A stretch of DNA of 13,777 bases from JBEGQX01 sp041180805 (lineage in GTDB: Bacteria > Planctomycetota > Planctomycetia > Gemmatales > Gemmataceae): positions 1 to 13,777 of the forward strand of contig JBEGQX010000198.1 in NCBI GenBank assembly GCA_041180805.1, read 5' to 3'. Within the stretch, counting starts at the first letter, position 1, and each line of letters opens with the position of its first letter. Below are positions 7,594 through 13,777 of the stretch, piece after piece. The position numbers and the translations under genes were made by a program. The notes beneath the pieces are model-generated. The model searched no databases. It worked only from the letters and a program-made list of their open reading frames with translations, and was not told where the DNA came from.

Positions 7594-9233
7594 CTGCCCC
7601 CCCCTGCCATCAATGGAAGGCTTTTCAACGGCACCATCACAGGCTCGGGAACATTTTGTTGGTAACGCATGGTCCAAAGATCAATCTGGCCAATCTTTCC
7701 ATCCAGCGGTGGGGTCAGCAACCCAACACATTCCCCGGTGCCACTTCTGCGATTACCATGAATGTCAAAAAAGGTTGAACCTTTTTCAAAACTCAAGGAA
7801 TTCTCATTCCAGCGGAGGCTTCTCAAGACTTCGACGGTCCCGTTATTTACCTGGTCTGGGTGCAACAACGCCATGGCCAAGGATTGTAATATCTGGGAAT
7901 CCAAAACTAGTTCATCGGTACTGCCGGATCTAAACGGCTGACTTTCGGCTTGAGTATCCGTCAGGGGCAAAAACCCCGCTTCCATGGAGACTGGATCTGC
8001 GTGATTAAAAAATAACACCCGGTATGGCAACTCGGAAACGGGCCAGTTCACGCCACGATCCCTGTAAAACATATCCATGGATAGGGAATCACCCGCCACC
8101 ACAACCATACCATGCGCAAGATCTGGCCTGAGGGTATTGAATTCTCTGAGAACCCTTCTCGAAGGGCCAGCCTGGCCACCAAGAACCAGCAATCGCTGAC
8201 CTCCCGGGGGCCCCTTCTCAAAGTCTGCAATTAGAAACCTCAAAATACTACTTTCAAACCTGTTGGGCTGGTTGCGAGTGCCCACGCTGGAATCAATAAT
8301 CTGGGTTGTGGGCAGATTTTGAACGCCAAAGTTTTCCGAAAGATCACCTCCCGCGCCATTTCCGGAAACCGAAAGAAGAAAAGGTACAACCCGTGCCAGA
8401 TAATGATCATGAAACAGGAACCATGGCTGGGCTTTGCCAAAAGCAAACCTTCTTGCCATGGATTGCCAGAATTCGCCCACAAAATCCCTGGCGTAGGCAT
8501 CATCCTCCCATACTACCATCTGCATACCGTTTTGGTGCGGACGAAGCTCACGCCTGCCCCATAGCACCTGAATTAAATCATCGCACATGGTTCTGTTATC
8601 AAACCCAAAACGAAAAGTTCTTCCAGGGTAAATGTTCATCAGGCTGATCTGTTCCGGCGTAGCGGGAATTAGCAATCCAGGCGGATTGTAGGGCAGCATA
8701 TTTGCAGATGCGGTAGTGAAGATGAGAACCGGTTTTTGAATATCCGCCATACTCACTGTGTGTTCGGCAAGCGCGCCAGCTAGCGCCATGGCATCCGAGG
8801 ATGTGGAACCGCCCAGAATTATTGAGGGGCCTCTTTTTCTTCCCAGAAGTTTTTTAATCCAGTAATCGTGACCGGTTTCCGAGGTAATCTTGTACCACTT
8901 CAACACCACGCGGGTTGTACTTTCCGGATGAACGATTTGAAAGCTGGGTATACTGGCCGACTGCTGCGGAAATGTGCCAGAATCTGTCACAAATGAAAGT
9001 TTTCTCACCCATGGATTCGAATGAAGACCAAACAAACATTCGGAACGCACCAGGTTCTCCCAATCCGAGGAACCACTGGCGCCATGCAGCCACGCTATTT
9101 CCACCTCATCGCTTTTTAGTTCCTTGACTTCCAGGGCATCTGGCTGGAAATACAGCCTGAATACCCCGTAAACCAGAAAGAGAAAAAGTGATATCCCCAG
9201 TAAGCGGCCTGCCTTTTCCAATTGAACCCCCAA
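7590..9233 (-). CDS. Membrane-anchored class I periplasmic-binding-protein-like receptor
   Basis: A 547-residue protein with one N-terminal membrane anchor (about residues 10-28) and a large exported domain. The fold resembles the Leu/Ile/Val-binding and ANF-receptor group: PSIILGGSTSSDAMALAGALAEH (136-158), PVLIFTTASANML (168-180), RTFRFGFDN (205-213), QMVVWEDDAYARDFVGEFW (238-256), and near the end SFEKGSTFFDIHGNRRSG (481-498), matching the F-x-G-x-x-x-x-FD-x-x-G-x-R element of the group. There is no ABC permease or ATPase beside it; the gene runs into a histidine kinase with a 4-base overlap, so a ligand-sensing role is more likely than transport. The start is TTG: an in-frame TGA lies two codons upstream, so translation cannot begin earlier. 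A second TTG at 9221, preceded by a G-rich stretch, is an alternative. The last codons contain a run of eight G. Confidence 0.78.
   Translation of the reverse strand: MGVQLEKAGRLLGISLFLFLVYGVFRLYFQPDALEVKELKSDEVEIAWLHGASGSSDWENLVRSECLFGLHSNPWVRKLSFVTDSGTFPQQSASIPSFQIVHPESTTRVVLKWYKITSETGHDYWIKKLLGRKRGPSIILGGSTSSDAMALAGALAEHTVSMADIQKPVLIFTTASANMLPYNPPGLLIPATPEQISLMNIYPGRTFRFGFDNRTMCDDLIQVLWGRRELRPHQNGMQMVVWEDDAYARDFVGEFWQSMARRFAFGKAQPWFLFHDHYLARVVPFLLSVSGNGAGGDLSENFGVQNLPTTQIIDSSVGTRNQPNRFESSILRFLIADFEKGPPGGQRLLVLGGQAGPSRRVLREFNTLRPDLAHGMVVVAGDSLSMDMFYRDRGVNWPVSELPYRVLFFNHADPVSMEAGFLPLTDTQAESQPFRSGSTDELVLDSQILQSLAMALLHPDQVNNGTVEVLRSLRWNENSLSFEKGSTFFDIHGNRRSGTGECVGLLTPPLDGKIGQIDLWTMRYQQNVPEPVMVPLKSLPLMAGGGR
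7597..7604 (-). repeat. G8 homopolymer at the receptor-kinase junction
   Basis: Eight consecutive G on the coding strand lie in the final codons of the receptor gene (GCA GGG GGG GGC AGA TGA), 3 bases before the kinase ATG. The run may act as the kinase ribosome binding site. It also fits a -1 slippery heptamer (G GGG GGC), and the kinase frame is open across it. Confidence 0.6.
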
Positions 9234-9255
9234 CGATCAGGAACAGATCAGACGG

Positions 9256-9261
9256 CTTATA
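9256..9261 (-). promoter_or_regulatory. Possible -10 element for the receptor-kinase-LOG operon
   Basis: TATAAG on the minus strand, 22 bases ahead of the TTG start at 9233. No convincing -35 is visible at the right distance. Proposed mainly because some promoter must lie in this divergent gap. Confidence 0.2.
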
Positions 9262-9274
9262 TGCTACCAGAATG

Positions 9275-9304
9275 TTGTCTCGTTAGTACAATCACTAAGA
9301 TAAT
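9275..9304 (+). promoter_or_regulatory. Candidate sigma-70-like promoter for zwf
   Basis: TTGTCT (9275-9280), an 18-base spacer and GATAAT (9299-9304) match four and five of six consensus bases. Transcription would start near 9311, leaving a leader of roughly 95 bases before zwf. It faces the minus-strand receptor operon, so the region is divergent. Confidence 0.4.
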
Positions 9305-9394
9305 ATCCTTCATGTCAGAAAGGATCGAATAGCGACCATTCATCCTGATTTGTTTCAGGCAATTGGAAAGAGAAAATTGGCGCTCGTCAGTATT

Positions 9395-9400
9395 GAGGTG
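9395..9400 (+). promoter_or_regulatory. Ribosome binding site deciding the zwf start
   Basis: GAGGTG lies 6 bases before the ATG at 9407. A longer frame opens at a TTG at 9350 but has no comparable site, and its extra 19 residues precede the conserved nucleotide-binding N-terminus. Confidence 0.7.
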
Positions 9401-9406
9401 TTTCTA

Positions 9407-10888
9407 ATGGGTTCAATCCCTACCACGATTGTGATTTTTGGAGCATCCGGGGACTTAACCGCCCGCAAACTGATTCCATCCCTTTATCGGATGGATCGCA
9501 AGGGAAGGCTTCCAGAAAACATCCATATCGTAGGGGTTTCCCGATCCCCATTTGATGATGATTCCTTTCGAACCAAAATGGCAGAAGCCATCAAATCCCT
9601 CTCCAAGGAAGACTGGAACGAGGAAGCATGGGCCAAATTTGCGCCGCGGATTGGCTACGCCCGTGGTGATGGTGCTCAAGATGGTGGACTTGTAAATTTG
9701 CAAGACAGATTGGCCCTGATCGAAAAGGGCCAGCCTGGAAACCGATTGTATTATCTTTCTGTTGCACCCCAGCTATACCCGGAAATAACATCCAGACTTG
9801 GTAAGCTTGGAATGGCAGAATCCGTACAAGGCAGTGCTTTTGCGCCAGGATGGCGCCGTTTGATCATTGAAAAGCCCTTCGGCCATGATCTCACTACAGC
9901 GCGATCCCTCAACAAGGTAGTCCGAACCCATTTCCATGAGGATCAGATCTACCGCATAGATCATTACCTTGGAAAAGAAACTGTTCAGAACATACTGGTG
10001 TTTCGTTTTGCCAACACCCTGTTTGAACCGCTGTGGAACAGTAACTATATCGACCATGTCCAAATCACCGTTGCTGAAACAGTAACCATAGGCAATCGAG
10101 CTGATTACTACGATAACGCCGGCATTCTTAGGGATATGTTCCAAAACCACTTGTTGCAACTTCTCAGCTTGGTGGCCATGGAAGCTCCCTCACGATACGC
10201 CGCAGACCCCTTGCGAAATGAAAAGGTAAAGGTTCTTGATTCCATTCCGATCTACTCAGTGGAAGAAGCCAAAAAGCGCATTGCAACCGGTCGCTACCAT
10301 GGTTACGCCGGGGAGAAAGGCGTCAAAGCAGGTTCAAAAACACCCACTTATGCCGCATTACAACTCTCCATAGACAATTGGAGATGGCGTGGGGTGCCAT
10401 TTTATTTGAGATCAGGCAAGGGACTCTCCAGGCGATCTTCCGAAGTGGTGATCCAGTTCAAGTGCCCACCACACTTGATGTTCCCACTCTCGGAAGGCTC
10501 TGAAATGCAATGCAATCATCTTGCCATTTGCATTCAGCCGGATGAAGGCATTCACCTGAACTTCATGACCAAACAGCCAGATCGTGATGGCACTATTCTT
10601 CAACCTTCGAACATGCAGTTTCATTACAGGAATGCCTTCGCAAATGTCAAAATACCCGAAGCCTACGAAAGACTTCTGCAAGACGCGCTAAATGGCGATG
10701 CTTCCCTTTTCATGCGAAGTGATGAAATCGAACGTTCCTGGGAAGTTATTCAGCCTTTCCTGGAAGCGACCGAGTCCACATCGGCCCAAATCCCCGAGGA
10801 ATACAAAATTGGCACCATGGGCCCCGACGGGGCTGATGCCTTTATTCAGCACCAGGGACACAACTGGATATCCATGGGCCTGCAATAA
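9407..10888 (+). CDS. zwf: Glucose-6-phosphate 1-dehydrogenase
   Basis: This cytoplasmic enzyme oxidises glucose 6-phosphate to 6-phosphogluconolactone with NADP+ (or NAD+), the entry step of the oxidative pentose phosphate pathway. At 493 residues from the ATG at 9407 it has typical family length. VIFGASGDLTARK (9-21) is the dinucleotide-binding loop. IIEKPFGHDL (153-162) and YRIDHYLGKETVQN (182-195) are substrate-binding and active-site signatures, with the catalytic histidine in DHY. The C-terminal beta-alpha domain includes WRWRGVPFYLRSGK and appears complete. A candidate promoter and a good ribosome binding site precede it. It is the first gene of the plus-strand run; an 81-base gap separates it from the DedA-family gene. 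No other pentose phosphate gene (pgl, gnd) is in the window. Cofactor preference cannot be read from the motif. Confidence 0.97.
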   Translation: MGSIPTTIVIFGASGDLTARKLIPSLYRMDRKGRLPENIHIVGVSRSPFDDDSFRTKMAEAIKSLSKEDWNEEAWAKFAPRIGYARGDGAQDGGLVNLQDRLALIEKGQPGNRLYYLSVAPQLYPEITSRLGKLGMAESVQGSAFAPGWRRLIIEKPFGHDLTTARSLNKVVRTHFHEDQIYRIDHYLGKETVQNILVFRFANTLFEPLWNSNYIDHVQITVAETVTIGNRADYYDNAGILRDMFQNHLLQLLSLVAMEAPSRYAADPLRNEKVKVLDSIPIYSVEEAKKRIATGRYHGYAGEKGVKAGSKTPTYAALQLSIDNWRWRGVPFYLRSGKGLSRRSSEVVIQFKCPPHLMFPLSEGSEMQCNHLAICIQPDEGIHLNFMTKQPDRDGTILQPSNMQFHYRNAFANVKIPEAYERLLQDALNGDASLFMRSDEIERSWEVIQPFLEATESTSAQIPEEYKIGTMGPDGADAFIQHQGHNWISMGLQ

Positions 10889-10926
10889 CCTTCCTCCAAT
10901 TGGCCTTGCCACAATCCCCCAAACAG

Positions 10927-10950
10927 TTCATTCTTCCTTCACGGAATGAA
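10927..10950 (+). other. Short hairpin between zwf and the DedA gene
   Basis: TTCATTC (10927-10933) and GAATGAA (10944-10950) form a perfect 7-base stem around a 10-base loop, 19 bases before the DedA start. No T-run follows, so it is not a standard intrinsic terminator. It could affect mRNA stability or readthrough into the DedA gene; chance is also possible. Confidence 0.3.
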
Positions 10951-10969
10951 TTTCAAAAGAGGATAGGCC

Positions 10970-11671
10970 ATGGATTGGATTCTTAGCTTTGTAGAGATCA
11001 TCCGCCATTTGGATGTTCACCTGAATCAGATGGTAACCAGCCTTGGGCCATGGTTTTATCTTGCCATGTTTGCCATCATTTTTTGTGAAACCGGTTTGGT
11101 GGTAACTCCTTTTCTTCCCGGCGATTCACTTTTATTCACCTTGGGTGCCCTCTGTGTCAGCCAGGGAAGCACGGTAAATCTTTGGGCCATGGGGCTGATT
11201 CTTCTTGCTGGGGCCGTGCTGGGTGATGCCCTGAATTACGCCATAGGACATTGGCTTGGGCCCAAGGTATTCCGCTTTGAAAATTCACTTCTCCTTAACA
11301 AGGAACATTTGCTACGCGCCCAAAAGTTTTATGAAAAGTATGGCAGCAAAACGATCATCCTTGCGAGGTTCGTTCCAATTGTAAGAACCTTTGCGCCCTT
11401 CGTCGCAGGTATTGGAAAGATGACTTACCCGGTGTTTTTCATTTTCAACGTGATTGGCGGCATAGCCTGGGTTGGGATTTGCATGGGTGCCGGGGTATTT
11501 TTTGGCCAGATTCCATGGGTCAAACAGAACTTCGAAATCGTGGTCCTTGGCATCATTGTTATATCGGTATTACCAATTGTTTTTGAATTCCTGATGAGCA
11601 AAAAAGTCTCCTCAGAAAGCGCTAGCGCAGAACAAGTTGGCAATCCACCCATTCAAAGCAAAGCCGGATAA
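10970..11671 (+). CDS. DedA-family integral membrane protein
   Basis: A 233-residue inner-membrane protein of the DedA (SNARE-associated/VTT) family. Members support envelope integrity and the proton motive force, and several are implicated in recycling undecaprenyl phosphate or other lipid carriers. Family landmarks are all present: E40 followed by TPFLPGD (46-52), GDALNYAIGHWLG (85-97), LARFVPIVRTFAPFVAGIGKM (131-151) with R133 and R139, and FNVIGGIAW (159-167). Hydrophobic segments lie at about 25-65, 70-95, 125-175 and 188-208, with re-entrant loops expected in the first half. AGAGGA ends 6 bases before the ATG. The hydrophilic tail after 210 is rich in S, A and K. The following membrane protein gene starts 8 bases after its stop, so the two are probably cotranscribed. 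Confidence 0.93.
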   Translation: MDWILSFVEIIRHLDVHLNQMVTSLGPWFYLAMFAIIFCETGLVVTPFLPGDSLLFTLGALCVSQGSTVNLWAMGLILLAGAVLGDALNYAIGHWLGPKVFRFENSLLLNKEHLLRAQKFYEKYGSKTIILARFVPIVRTFAPFVAGIGKMTYPVFFIFNVIGGIAWVGICMGAGVFFGQIPWVKQNFEIVVLGIIVISVLPIVFEFLMSKKVSSESASAEQVGNPPIQSKAG

Positions 11672-11679
11672 GACCAACC

Positions 11680-12147
11680 ATGGAAGCCCTGATTTCTTTG
11701 ATCTTGCTGGTATGCTTAAGCGCGTTCTATTTGCGCATAGTCATGGGCATGCTGGGAGAGGAAATTCCCGGAATTTCCAAGGTTCTTTTTATAACACCGA
11801 CTATCGCAGCGACCGGATATGTGGTTTTTTCGGGCCTCTCTTACCTTGTTCTGCTTGCTCTTCTTGATGCCAGGGAAGACGAACGTGTGCCAGGTTTTAC
11901 GCAATGGTTATTTACAACCCTTTCCATGAAATACAAAGTCCTCGGGCAAGTGCCATTAATTCGATATCCGGCGATCATGGTCACATTCGCCATCATGGGT
12001 ATTCTGCAAGTGTTATTCCTTACCATTCCATTTCGCAGAGCCATGCTGGTTTTTGTTTTTCAGTGGGGGATGGCATTTATCAGTCTTTTTCTGGCAGCCA
12101 AGCTTTTGAGTCTTTTCCCTCAATTCAACCAATTAATGTTGCAATAA
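11680..12147 (+). CDS. Small four-helix membrane protein of unknown function
   Basis: I do not recognise this 155-residue protein. It has about four hydrophobic segments (residues 3-24, 43-63, 97-115, 119-143). The loops are short, and the only strongly polar one (DAREDERVPG, 63-72) follows the second segment. There is no signal-peptide cleavage site and no visible catalytic motif. The ATG lies 8 bases after the DedA stop, with only a weak Shine-Dalgarno match, which suggests translational coupling to the DedA gene. Its codon use looks like that of its neighbours. The reading frame is well supported by context and composition; the role is open, perhaps assisting the DedA protein. Confidence 0.75.
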   Translation: MEALISLILLVCLSAFYLRIVMGMLGEEIPGISKVLFITPTIAATGYVVFSGLSYLVLLALLDAREDERVPGFTQWLFTTLSMKYKVLGQVPLIRYPAIMVTFAIMGILQVLFLTIPFRRAMLVFVFQWGMAFISLFLAAKLLSLFPQFNQLMLQ

Positions 12148-12197
12148 CGGCGTTGTTGACCTAGCTTGCTTGGACTGATAATCCGAGGGGAACATCC

Positions 12198-12875
12198 ATG
12201 CAAACTGCTGAAATAGAAAAAAAAGTCCAGGAACAACTCGAAAAGGTCTCTGACAAAGTTCCTGTGGAAGTCAAAGGGTTCCTTAATGAATATGGCTGGC
12301 CCTTGGTTTATGGACTAATCGGGGTCCTGGTTATTTTGTTGATCCTTAGAATCCTCAAGCTTTTCTCCAAACCAGCAGGCAAGCGAAAGAACAAACCCAT
12401 AAGTTCCAAACAATGGCAGGAAAACGCCCTTGAGATTGATCTTTCAAAAATCAAGAACCATGCTTTCCCACCAGGTAAAAAGAGGATCACGGTAAAGGGA
12501 ACTCCTGTGCGTTTAGGGGTTTTAATCTTTGCCAAAGCCGGTGGAAATGGCCCAGAGCCTAATGAAGAGCAGGCAGAATCCTTATTAAACTTCATCACCC
12601 CCAACCTGGGGGATTTAGCAATGCGAGATTACCCGGAAGTAAAAATCTGGGAGGCGCAATACAGCCCCGAAGGCTTCGCGCAATTGTTTAATCAAAATGT
12701 CCGTGTACCTGAACCTAAAGGCCAGAAATCCCGCTGGATTACCATCAGTGGACTGGTTCGACTTGGGCCGGATAAAGTTCATGTTGGCATGGCTGTCCTT
12801 GCGGACACCCCGAACCAGTTCAGGACAATCAACCTGAATGGTGACCAATGGGCGGACATCCTAAGAATTGAATAA
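12198..12875 (+). CDS. Single-pass membrane protein with soluble C-terminal domain, unknown function
   Basis: A 225-residue protein I cannot place in a named family. The N-terminus is a charged amphipathic helix (EIEKKVQEQLEKVSDKV), residues 34-57 are one membrane helix, and a basic segment (KPAGKRKNK, 58-66) follows, indicating a cytoplasmic C-terminal side. The C-terminal domain (about 75-225) has alternating strands and helices (RITVKGTPVRLGVLIFAKAGG, WITISGLVRLGPDKVHVGMAVLA) without a known catalytic motif. GAGGGG sits 7 bases before the ATG, a strong site. The gene begins 50 bases after the four-helix membrane protein and probably belongs to the same transcript. Because both neighbours on the left are membrane proteins, an envelope-related role is plausible but unproven. 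Confidence 0.78.
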   Translation: MQTAEIEKKVQEQLEKVSDKVPVEVKGFLNEYGWPLVYGLIGVLVILLILRILKLFSKPAGKRKNKPISSKQWQENALEIDLSKIKNHAFPPGKKRITVKGTPVRLGVLIFAKAGGNGPEPNEEQAESLLNFITPNLGDLAMRDYPEVKIWEAQYSPEGFAQLFNQNVRVPEPKGQKSRWITISGLVRLGPDKVHVGMAVLADTPNQFRTINLNGDQWADILRIE

Positions 12876-12895
12876 AACTGTCCGGGTGCGATCAG

Positions 12896-12924
12896 TTGAT
12901 AAATCGCCCCCAAATCCGTATATC
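12896..12924 (+). promoter_or_regulatory. Candidate promoter for ilvN
   Basis: TTGATA (12896-12901), exactly 17 bases of spacer, then TATATC (12919-12924), matching five and four of six consensus bases. The predicted start of transcription near 12931 leaves about 19 bases of leader with the ribosome binding site. This would separate ilvN from the upstream membrane-protein genes. Confidence 0.42.
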
Positions 12925-12933
12925 AATGATATA
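12919..12933 (+). promoter_or_regulatory. 15-base perfect inverted repeat over the ilvN -10, possible operator
   Basis: TATATC and GATATA face each other around AAT. The left arm coincides with the proposed -10 hexamer, where a bound repressor would block transcription. No regulator gene is linked. Confidence 0.4.
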
Positions 12934-12938
12934 GTTCT

Positions 12939-12942
12939 GGAG
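12939..12942 (+). promoter_or_regulatory. Ribosome binding site deciding the ilvN start
   Basis: GGAG lies 7 bases before the ATG at 12950 but only 1 base before the upstream in-frame ATG at 12944, so 12950 is the better start. Confidence 0.6.
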
Positions 12943-12949
12943 AATGTTC

Positions 12950-13444
12950 ATGCGCCATCTTCTTTCTGCATTGGTTCAAAATCAGCCTGGTGTTCTGGCT
13001 CACATATCGGGCATGCTTGCATCTCGTGGCTTCAATATCGACAGCCTCGCTGTGGGCGAAACCGAAAACCCAAACCTTTCCAGAATGACCTTCGTGGTTC
13101 ATGGAACCAACGAAGACCTTGAGCAGGTTCGCAAACAACTGGACAAGGTCATCACCGTGGTGGGCGTCCAGGATATATCCTCCGAGAATTTCATCGAACG
13201 CGACCTGATGCTTATCAAGGTGCACGCGGTCCCAGCTCAGAGGGTCGAAATAACCTTGCTCGTGGAAATGTTCCGCGGAAAAGTGGTGGATGTATCACCG
13301 GACTCCCTGATTATCGAAATCAGCGGGCAAGAAACCAAAGTGGAGGCATTCATTGATCTGATGAGGCCTTACGGTATTGTGGAACTGGCCCGAACAGGGC
13401 GTATTGCGCTGGTTCGTGGCAAGAAATGCAGCAAGGATGATTAA
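12950..13444 (+). CDS. ilvN: Acetolactate synthase small (regulatory) subunit
   Basis: Regulatory subunit (ilvN/ilvH) of acetolactate synthase, which makes acetolactate and acetohydroxybutyrate for valine, leucine and isoleucine synthesis. The subunit activates the catalytic one and usually confers valine feedback inhibition. At 164 residues it has normal length. An ACT domain covers about 2-75 (LLSALVQNQPGVLAHISGM, then RGFNIDSL with the conserved N29), and the ALS C-terminal domain covers about 80-158 (ERDLMLIKV, VDVSPDSLIIEISG, RPYGIVELARTG). The upstream ATG at 12944 would add two residues but lies too close to GGAG. The large subunit gene ilvB is absent from the window. A 98-codon gene follows after 5 bases. 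The small subunit is typical in every motif I can check. Confidence 0.95.
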   Translation: MRHLLSALVQNQPGVLAHISGMLASRGFNIDSLAVGETENPNLSRMTFVVHGTNEDLEQVRKQLDKVITVVGVQDISSENFIERDLMLIKVHAVPAQRVEITLLVEMFRGKVVDVSPDSLIIEISGQETKVEAFIDLMRPYGIVELARTGRIALVRGKKCSKDD

Positions 13445-13449
13445 ATACC

Positions 13450-13746
13450 ATGGATAGAATTCCCTCATCTACCCGGGATCTTGGCGAAGAAATTTCCAAG
13501 GTATTACAAACCCTTAAAGCTGGTGACAGAATTCGAATCACCCAACGCATTCGAGTTGGCTCTTCTGCAACTTGGAATGCGCCAGTAGAGGGCACATTCA
13601 GACATTACAACCATCTCGCCACTGGTATTGCAACCGAAAGGGTACCCGAGGACGACATTTTGGTTGTATGCGTTCATTTCACTAAAGATAACGGTGAACT
13701 CAGCAGCTTTACAGTCGACGATTACAGCAAAATAGAAAAAATATAA
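13450..13746 (+). CDS. Small conserved hypothetical protein, probably planctomycete-specific
   Basis: A complete 98-residue soluble protein, 5 bases after ilvN and likely in the same transcript. An N-terminal helix (about 6-22) is followed by strands: DRIRITQRIRVG (26-37), PVEGTFRHYNHL (45-56), ILVVCVHFTKDNGELSSFTVD (70-90). This pattern suggests a small beta-barrel like those of SH3 or Sm folds. No cysteine cluster, signal peptide or catalytic motif is visible. I recall close relatives of unknown function in planctomycete genomes, which I could not check here. The start is supported by its position directly after ilvN; AAGGA lies 12 bases upstream, somewhat far. The role could relate to branched-chain amino acid synthesis by position only. 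Confidence 0.8.
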   Translation: MDRIPSSTRDLGEEISKVLQTLKAGDRIRITQRIRVGSSATWNAPVEGTFRHYNHLATGIATERVPEDDILVVCVHFTKDNGELSSFTVDDYSKIEKI

Positions 13747-13777
13747 ATCAACGCATCCGCCAGACCGATTCTTTTTT

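Noticed and set aside
7594..7677. Twenty-eight extra N-terminal codons for the histidine kinase, starting at 7677
   Set aside because: They lie wholly inside the receptor gene, lack any sign of a signal or domain, and the ATG at 7593 forms the standard ATGA overlap and directly precedes the first membrane helix.
9350..9406. Longer zwf starting at TTG 9350
   Set aside because: No ribosome binding site, and the added residues precede the normal family N-terminus; ATG 9407 has GAGGTG at 6 bases.
12153..12182. Promoter-like TTGTTG or TTGACC with GATAAT before the 225-codon gene
   Set aside because: Spacing is 15 with the better -35, and the transcript would start on top of the ribosome binding site, so it is unlikely to be used.

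Overview
This 13.8 kb window looks like a piece of a bacterial chromosome of about 50% G+C (estimated by eye), most likely a planctomycete. The assignment rests on recalled resemblance of the small 98-codon gene at the right end and the exported protein at the left end to planctomycete hypothetical proteins; no search was run. There is no sign of phage, insertion sequences, CRISPR, tRNA or rRNA. Coding density is high, and no stretch over about 160 bases lacks a gene.

The left two thirds (1-9233) is read from the minus strand. In transcription order from the right it holds four units. First is a TTG-started, membrane-anchored protein with a class I periplasmic-binding-protein-like fold. It overlaps a sensor histidine kinase by 4 bases (ATGA), and the kinase overlaps a LOG-family phosphoribohydrolase by 8 bases. 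Next, after a 106-base gap, comes a GTG-started protein with two likely winged-helix segments, which overlaps a 727-residue Cdc6/ORC-like AAA+ ATPase by 23 bases. Then comes folC. Last is an exported TPR-containing protein cut by the window edge.

The right third (9407-13746) is read from the plus strand: zwf (glucose-6-phosphate dehydrogenase), a DedA-family membrane protein, two unrecognised membrane proteins, ilvN (acetolactate synthase small subunit, without the large subunit here) and a small conserved protein. The two halves diverge from an intergenic region at 9234-9406. A second, internal promoter probably drives ilvN; its -10 lies inside a perfect 15-base inverted repeat.

The housekeeping genes (folC, zwf, ilvN) are ordinary. 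The two parts most worth attention are the receptor/kinase/LOG cassette, which lacks a response regulator and has a G8 tract at the receptor-kinase junction, and the winged-helix plus AAA+ ATPase pair, whose function I cannot name. Starts were moved from the longest reading frame for three genes: the kinase (7593), zwf (9407) and ilvN (12950).
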